The notes under the pieces were generated by a model. That model worked only from the letters and a program-made list of their open reading frames with translations, did not search any database and had not been told where the DNA came from. 64,000 bases of DNA, from contig NZ_VYWO01000001.1 of the NCBI RefSeq assembly GCF_008726925.1, positions 558,001 to 622,000 of the forward strand, read 5' to 3'. Below, piece after piece: positions 61,709-64,000 of this stretch. This stretch comes from Aerococcus sanguinicola (GTDB lineage Bacteria > Bacillota > Bacilli > Lactobacillales > Aerococcaceae). The position numbers and the translations under genes are program-made. Within the stretch, counting starts at the first letter, position 1; every line of letters begins with the position of its first letter.

Positions 61709-62344
61709 CTAGAATCCTTGCTCACGCAAGTAGGCCTCGGTCAGTTCAGAAGATTCTGCCTTAGCCATAAATTGTTTCACGTATTTTCCAATCATATCTG
61801 TTTCAATATTCACCCAGTCGCCAACTTTCTTTTGACCCAGGTTGGTCTGATCCAGGGTATGGGGAATGATCGAGACCCGAAAAGCTTGGCGGTCGACTTG
61901 GACCAGGGTCAGGCTGATGCCGTCAATGGCGACACTGCCCTGGTTGACCATGGTATCTAAGAGGTCCTGGTCAGCCCTAAAGTCATATAAGACGGCATTG
62001 GCTTGGGGACGGATAGACTGGACTTGGGCCTTGCCATCGATATGGCCTGACACAAAATGCCCCCCGAAGCGGTCAGAAGCCGCCATGGCCCGTTCCAAGT
62101 TAACGGCTGACCCCCGCTCGAGCTGGGCGAGAGCCGTGAGCTTCCAAGTTTGGGGCATGACATCAACTGTAAAAGACGCTTGGTCGAAGGCCGTCACGGT
62201 TAGGCAAATCCCATTCACCGCCACACTATCACCCACTTGGAGGTCGGTCAAAACGCTAGTCGCTCCAATTTGAACCACACAGACTTGGGAAGACCGCTGG
62301 ATGGCCTTGATTTTGCCCACTTCTTCAATTAATCCGGTAAACAT
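61709..62344 (-). CDS. ribE: Riboflavin synthase alpha subunit
   Basis: 211 aa with two lumazine-binding repeats. MFTGLIEEVGKIKAI start, VGDSVAVNGICLTV, FGGHFVSGHIDGKAQV, and SIDGISLTLVQV are the typical paired motifs. Turns two lumazines into riboflavin and pyrimidine. Start overlaps the ribD end by 16 nt; gap to ribBA is 13 nt. Confidence 0.95.
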   Translation of the reverse strand: MFTGLIEEVGKIKAIQRSSQVCVVQIGATSVLTDLQVGDSVAVNGICLTVTAFDQASFTVDVMPQTWKLTALAQLERGSAVNLERAMAASDRFGGHFVSGHIDGKAQVQSIRPQANAVLYDFRADQDLLDTMVNQGSVAIDGISLTLVQVDRQAFRVSIIPHTLDQTNLGQKKVGDWVNIETDMIGKYVKQFMAKAESSELTEAYLREQGF

Positions 62345-63429
62345 GTCGTCACCACCTTACTTTCAATCAAATAATCCGCACCGACTTGGGACCAGGCAAA
62401 GGGTTCAAGTTGGATGGCCTGGTCCGGTTCTGCTACCCCTTGGCCAGCTACCGGCGACATGGCCTGGCCACCGAATAATTTAGGGGCGATATAGGAATGG
62501 ACCTCATCCACTAGGCCCAGGTCTAGGGCGGACCAGGTCAGGGTCCCTCCAGCTTCTAAGAGCACGCTATCCAGACCCAGCTGACCGAGCTGATCCATTA
62601 AGTCAACCAAGTCGAGATGGCCTTGGCGCTGGCCCAGTTCGATGATGCCGCAACCCGCTTCGCGGTATGGGGCTTGGCGGTCGGCATCCAGGCAGGTCGT
62701 TGCGAGATAAGTAGGGACTTGATTCGCTGTCTGAACCACTCGGCTGGACAGGGGCGTGCGCAACTTTGAGTCGCAGATAACCCGGACCGGGTCCTTGCCC
62801 CCTTCAATCCGACAGGTCAGCTGGGGATCATCCGCTAAGACCGTATTCACACCTACCATAATGGCTGCCAAGGCATGGCGGGTCTGGTGGACACGCTGGC
62901 GGGCTTCCGGTCCCGTCACCCAGCGCGATTGACCAGTCCGTGTGGCAATCTTGCCGTCTAGGGTCATGGCGTACTTAGCCACGAGATAGGGTCTTTGGCT
63001 GACAATATATTTCTCAAAAACCCGGTTCAAGTGATGGCAGTCCGCTTCGACCACCCCCACTTCGACCGCTAGGCCCGCTTCCTTAAGGGCTTGAACCCCC
63101 TTGCCAGCTACCTTATCATGGGGGTCTAAGGCGCCCACAACGACCCGCTGGATCCCGCTCGCAATCACCGCTTCCGTACAGGGCGGGGTCTTACCATAGT
63201 GGCAGCAGGGCTCCAGGTTGACATAGAGCGTTGCCCCCTCAGGATCTTCCGTGCAGGCAGCCAGAGCCTCTCGCTCCGCATGCGCCTGACCATAAGTCCC
63301 ATGGTAACCTTGGCCGATGAGCCGTCCATCCTTTACAATCACAGCTCCCACCAGGGGATTGGGATTCACCCAGCCCTGCCCCTTCTTGGCTAGGTCCAGC
63401 GCCCTTCGCATCCATTCTTCATCCTGCAT
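62329..63429 (-). CDS. ribD: Bifunctional diaminohydroxyphosphoribosylaminopyrimidine deaminase/reductase
   Basis: 366 aa. Deaminase domain (about 1-145): NPLVGAVIV, HAEREAL, and EPCCHYGKTPPCTEAVI with zinc ligands. Reductase domain (about 148-360): YVAKYAMTLDGKIATRTGQSRWVTG-type and LLEAGGTLTWSAL. First gene of the rib operon behind the FMN riboswitch. ATG with GGAGG. Confidence 0.96.
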   Translation of the reverse strand: MQDEEWMRRALDLAKKGQGWVNPNPLVGAVIVKDGRLIGQGYHGTYGQAHAEREALAACTEDPEGATLYVNLEPCCHYGKTPPCTEAVIASGIQRVVVGALDPHDKVAGKGVQALKEAGLAVEVGVVEADCHHLNRVFEKYIVSQRPYLVAKYAMTLDGKIATRTGQSRWVTGPEARQRVHQTRHALAAIMVGVNTVLADDPQLTCRIEGGKDPVRVICDSKLRTPLSSRVVQTANQVPTYLATTCLDADRQAPYREAGCGIIELGQRQGHLDLVDLMDQLGQLGLDSVLLEAGGTLTWSALDLGLVDEVHSYIAPKLFGGQAMSPVAGQGVAEPDQAIQLEPFAWSQVGADYLIESKVVTTCLPD

Positions 63430-63501
63430 CCAAACACCTCCAAAAAAATAATGCCTTGAATAGAGCTATCCAAGACATTACAAAGAATTTATTTTGCTAA
63501 T

Positions 63502-63536
63502 AAAAAAACTCTGAAACGATTCATATCATTCCAGAG
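63502..63536 (-). terminator. Terminator of the FMN riboswitch expression platform
   Basis: CTCTG(G)AA / TT(T)CAGAG arms then T7 on the minus strand, 27 nt past the aptamer. Confidence 0.85.
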
Positions 63537-63562
63537 CATCTTAAAAACTTATTCATTCTTTC

Positions 63563-63671
63563 GATCTTCTTTCATCCAGACTATACTGTCGGCTTTGGAA
63601 TCTCACCAAATCAACCTCGCGGCTCGTGGGCTTTACCACCGGTAGGGACTTGCACCCTGCCCTGAAGATAG
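63563..63671 (-). promoter_or_regulatory. FMN riboswitch (RFN element)
   Basis: P1 pairs ATCTTC with GAAGAT. Conserved core read on the minus strand: CAGGGTGCAAGTCCCTACCG, then GGTGGTAAAGCCCACGAGCC and GATTTGGTGAGATTCCAA, closing with GTCTGGATGAAAGAAGATC. FMN binding would favour the terminator and shut off rib. Confidence 0.97.
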
Positions 63672-63687
63672 TTATTCAATTGCCTAT

Positions 63688-63716
63688 ATTATAGCCGGCC
63701 CCATTCCTAATGTCAA
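63688..63716 (-). promoter_or_regulatory. rib operon promoter
   Basis: Perfect consensus: TTGACA (63711-63716), 17-nt spacer, TATAAT (63688-63693). Confidence 0.93.
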
Positions 63717-63746
63717 GGAAAAGCATGGAAAGGTTTACATCACCCT

Positions 63747-63855
63747 TGACAGTCAGAATCGAACTTTCTTGAAACGAGCTTGAAACGAGCGAATGCTTCG
63801 CTCTTATTCTGACTTGCTCCAGTGAAAAGCAGCTAAGCGCGCACCCTCACACCCT
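63747..63855 (-). repeat. Palindromic repeat unit R4 (incomplete)
   Basis: Has the AGGGTGTGA end and the same TTTCACTGGAGCAAGTC block as R1, then an inner AGTCAGAAT (63751-63759) / ATTCTGACT (63806-63814) hairpin. No GAACCCGACTA end is seen, so it is truncated or diverged. Confidence 0.6.
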
Positions 63856-63856
63856 G

Positions 63857-63972
63857 TAGTCGGGTTCAGGCTAGCAGAAATAGCTCCTCTTCACCAAAAG
63901 CCGCCGAAGACTTTCAGTCTTCTCTGGCTTTTGCTTCCAGAGGTCTATTCCTCCCGCTAGCCTTCACACCCT
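63857..63972 (-). repeat. Palindromic repeat unit R3
   Basis: 116 bp, minus orientation, AGGGTGTGAA to GAACCCGACTA as in R1 (117 bp), with interior arms GGCTAGC / GCTAGCC and AAAAGCC / GGCTTTT unlike R1. Another GAACCCAACTA end follows at 63973-63984, so the array continues past the window. Confidence 0.7.
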
Positions 63973-64000
63973 TAGTTGGGTTCGCAAAGACAAAAAGGGA

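Overview
The window looks like one continuous chromosomal segment from a low-to-moderate GC Firmicute of the order Lactobacillales, most likely Aerococcaceae (Aerococcus-like). Supporting signs are the Spx/MecA/SpxH/CoiA/PepF set, CtsR sites in front of clpE, T-box leaders, a MurE with the DDP motif of L-lysine-adding enzymes, strong AGGAGG ribosome sites, TTGACA/TATAAT promoters and many extended -10 promoters. The family assignment is inference from gene content. No rRNA, tRNA, CRISPR array, transposase or prophage was seen.

Layout. 0-5.5 kb: fructose PTS operon fruR-fruK-fruA (fruA cut by the window edge), then nagA-hydrolase divergent from nagB. 5.5-9.3 kb: murE-hom-thrB. 9.3-10.3 kb: ykuJ and a lone ptsH. 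10.6-14.6 kb: clpE and convergent prfC. 14.7-19.5 kb: an acetyltransferase, then ppdK-ccpN-ppsR, a pyruvate/PEP interconversion operon with its own regulator and PPDK regulatory protein. 19.6-25.8 kb: metA behind a methionine T-box, nadK-rluD-mgtE, and divergent CYTH-spxH. 25.8-31.5 kb: pepF and coiA, trpS, spx, mecA. 31.7-41.6 kb: lplA and an acetyltransferase, the methionine ABC transporter metNIQ, DUF975, LytR-CpsA-Psr, brnQ, DUF218, and two small conserved proteins. 41.7-49.7 kb: sugar acetyltransferase, a flavoprotein, an ECF S component, an SDR, an Ogt-HIRAN fusion ORF, a TVP38-type protein, and DUF969-DUF979-pcp. 49.8-53.8 kb: a T-box-controlled ion-transporter-superfamily permease, then an SDR-lipocalin-amidohydrolase set whose amidohydrolase is frameshifted. 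54.0-54.6 kb: an AT-rich toxin-antitoxin pair with a 36-residue upstream protein and a Doc toxin. 54.7-63.7 kb: MscS channel, VanZ, GltS, a flavinylated fumarate reductase-type protein, and the riboflavin operon ribD-ribE-ribBA-ribH under an FMN riboswitch.

Connections. Aspartate-family metabolism recurs: hom and thrB make homoserine and threonine precursor, metA takes homoserine to methionine, and metNIQ imports methionine. PEP supply (ppdK) and use (fructose PTS, HPr) are both present. ClpE, MecA, SpxH and Spx form a proteolysis and thiol-stress circuit. Riboflavin synthesis lies next to a flavoprotein that carries a covalent-FMN motif.

Most interesting: the 36-aa/Doc pair, the Ogt-HIRAN fusion with a preserved internal start site, a 19-bp inverted operator pair at ppdK, a T-box with a probable AGA (Arg) specifier ahead of a permease annotated by family as a dicarboxylate carrier, and a palindromic repeat family with conserved ends and variable interior.
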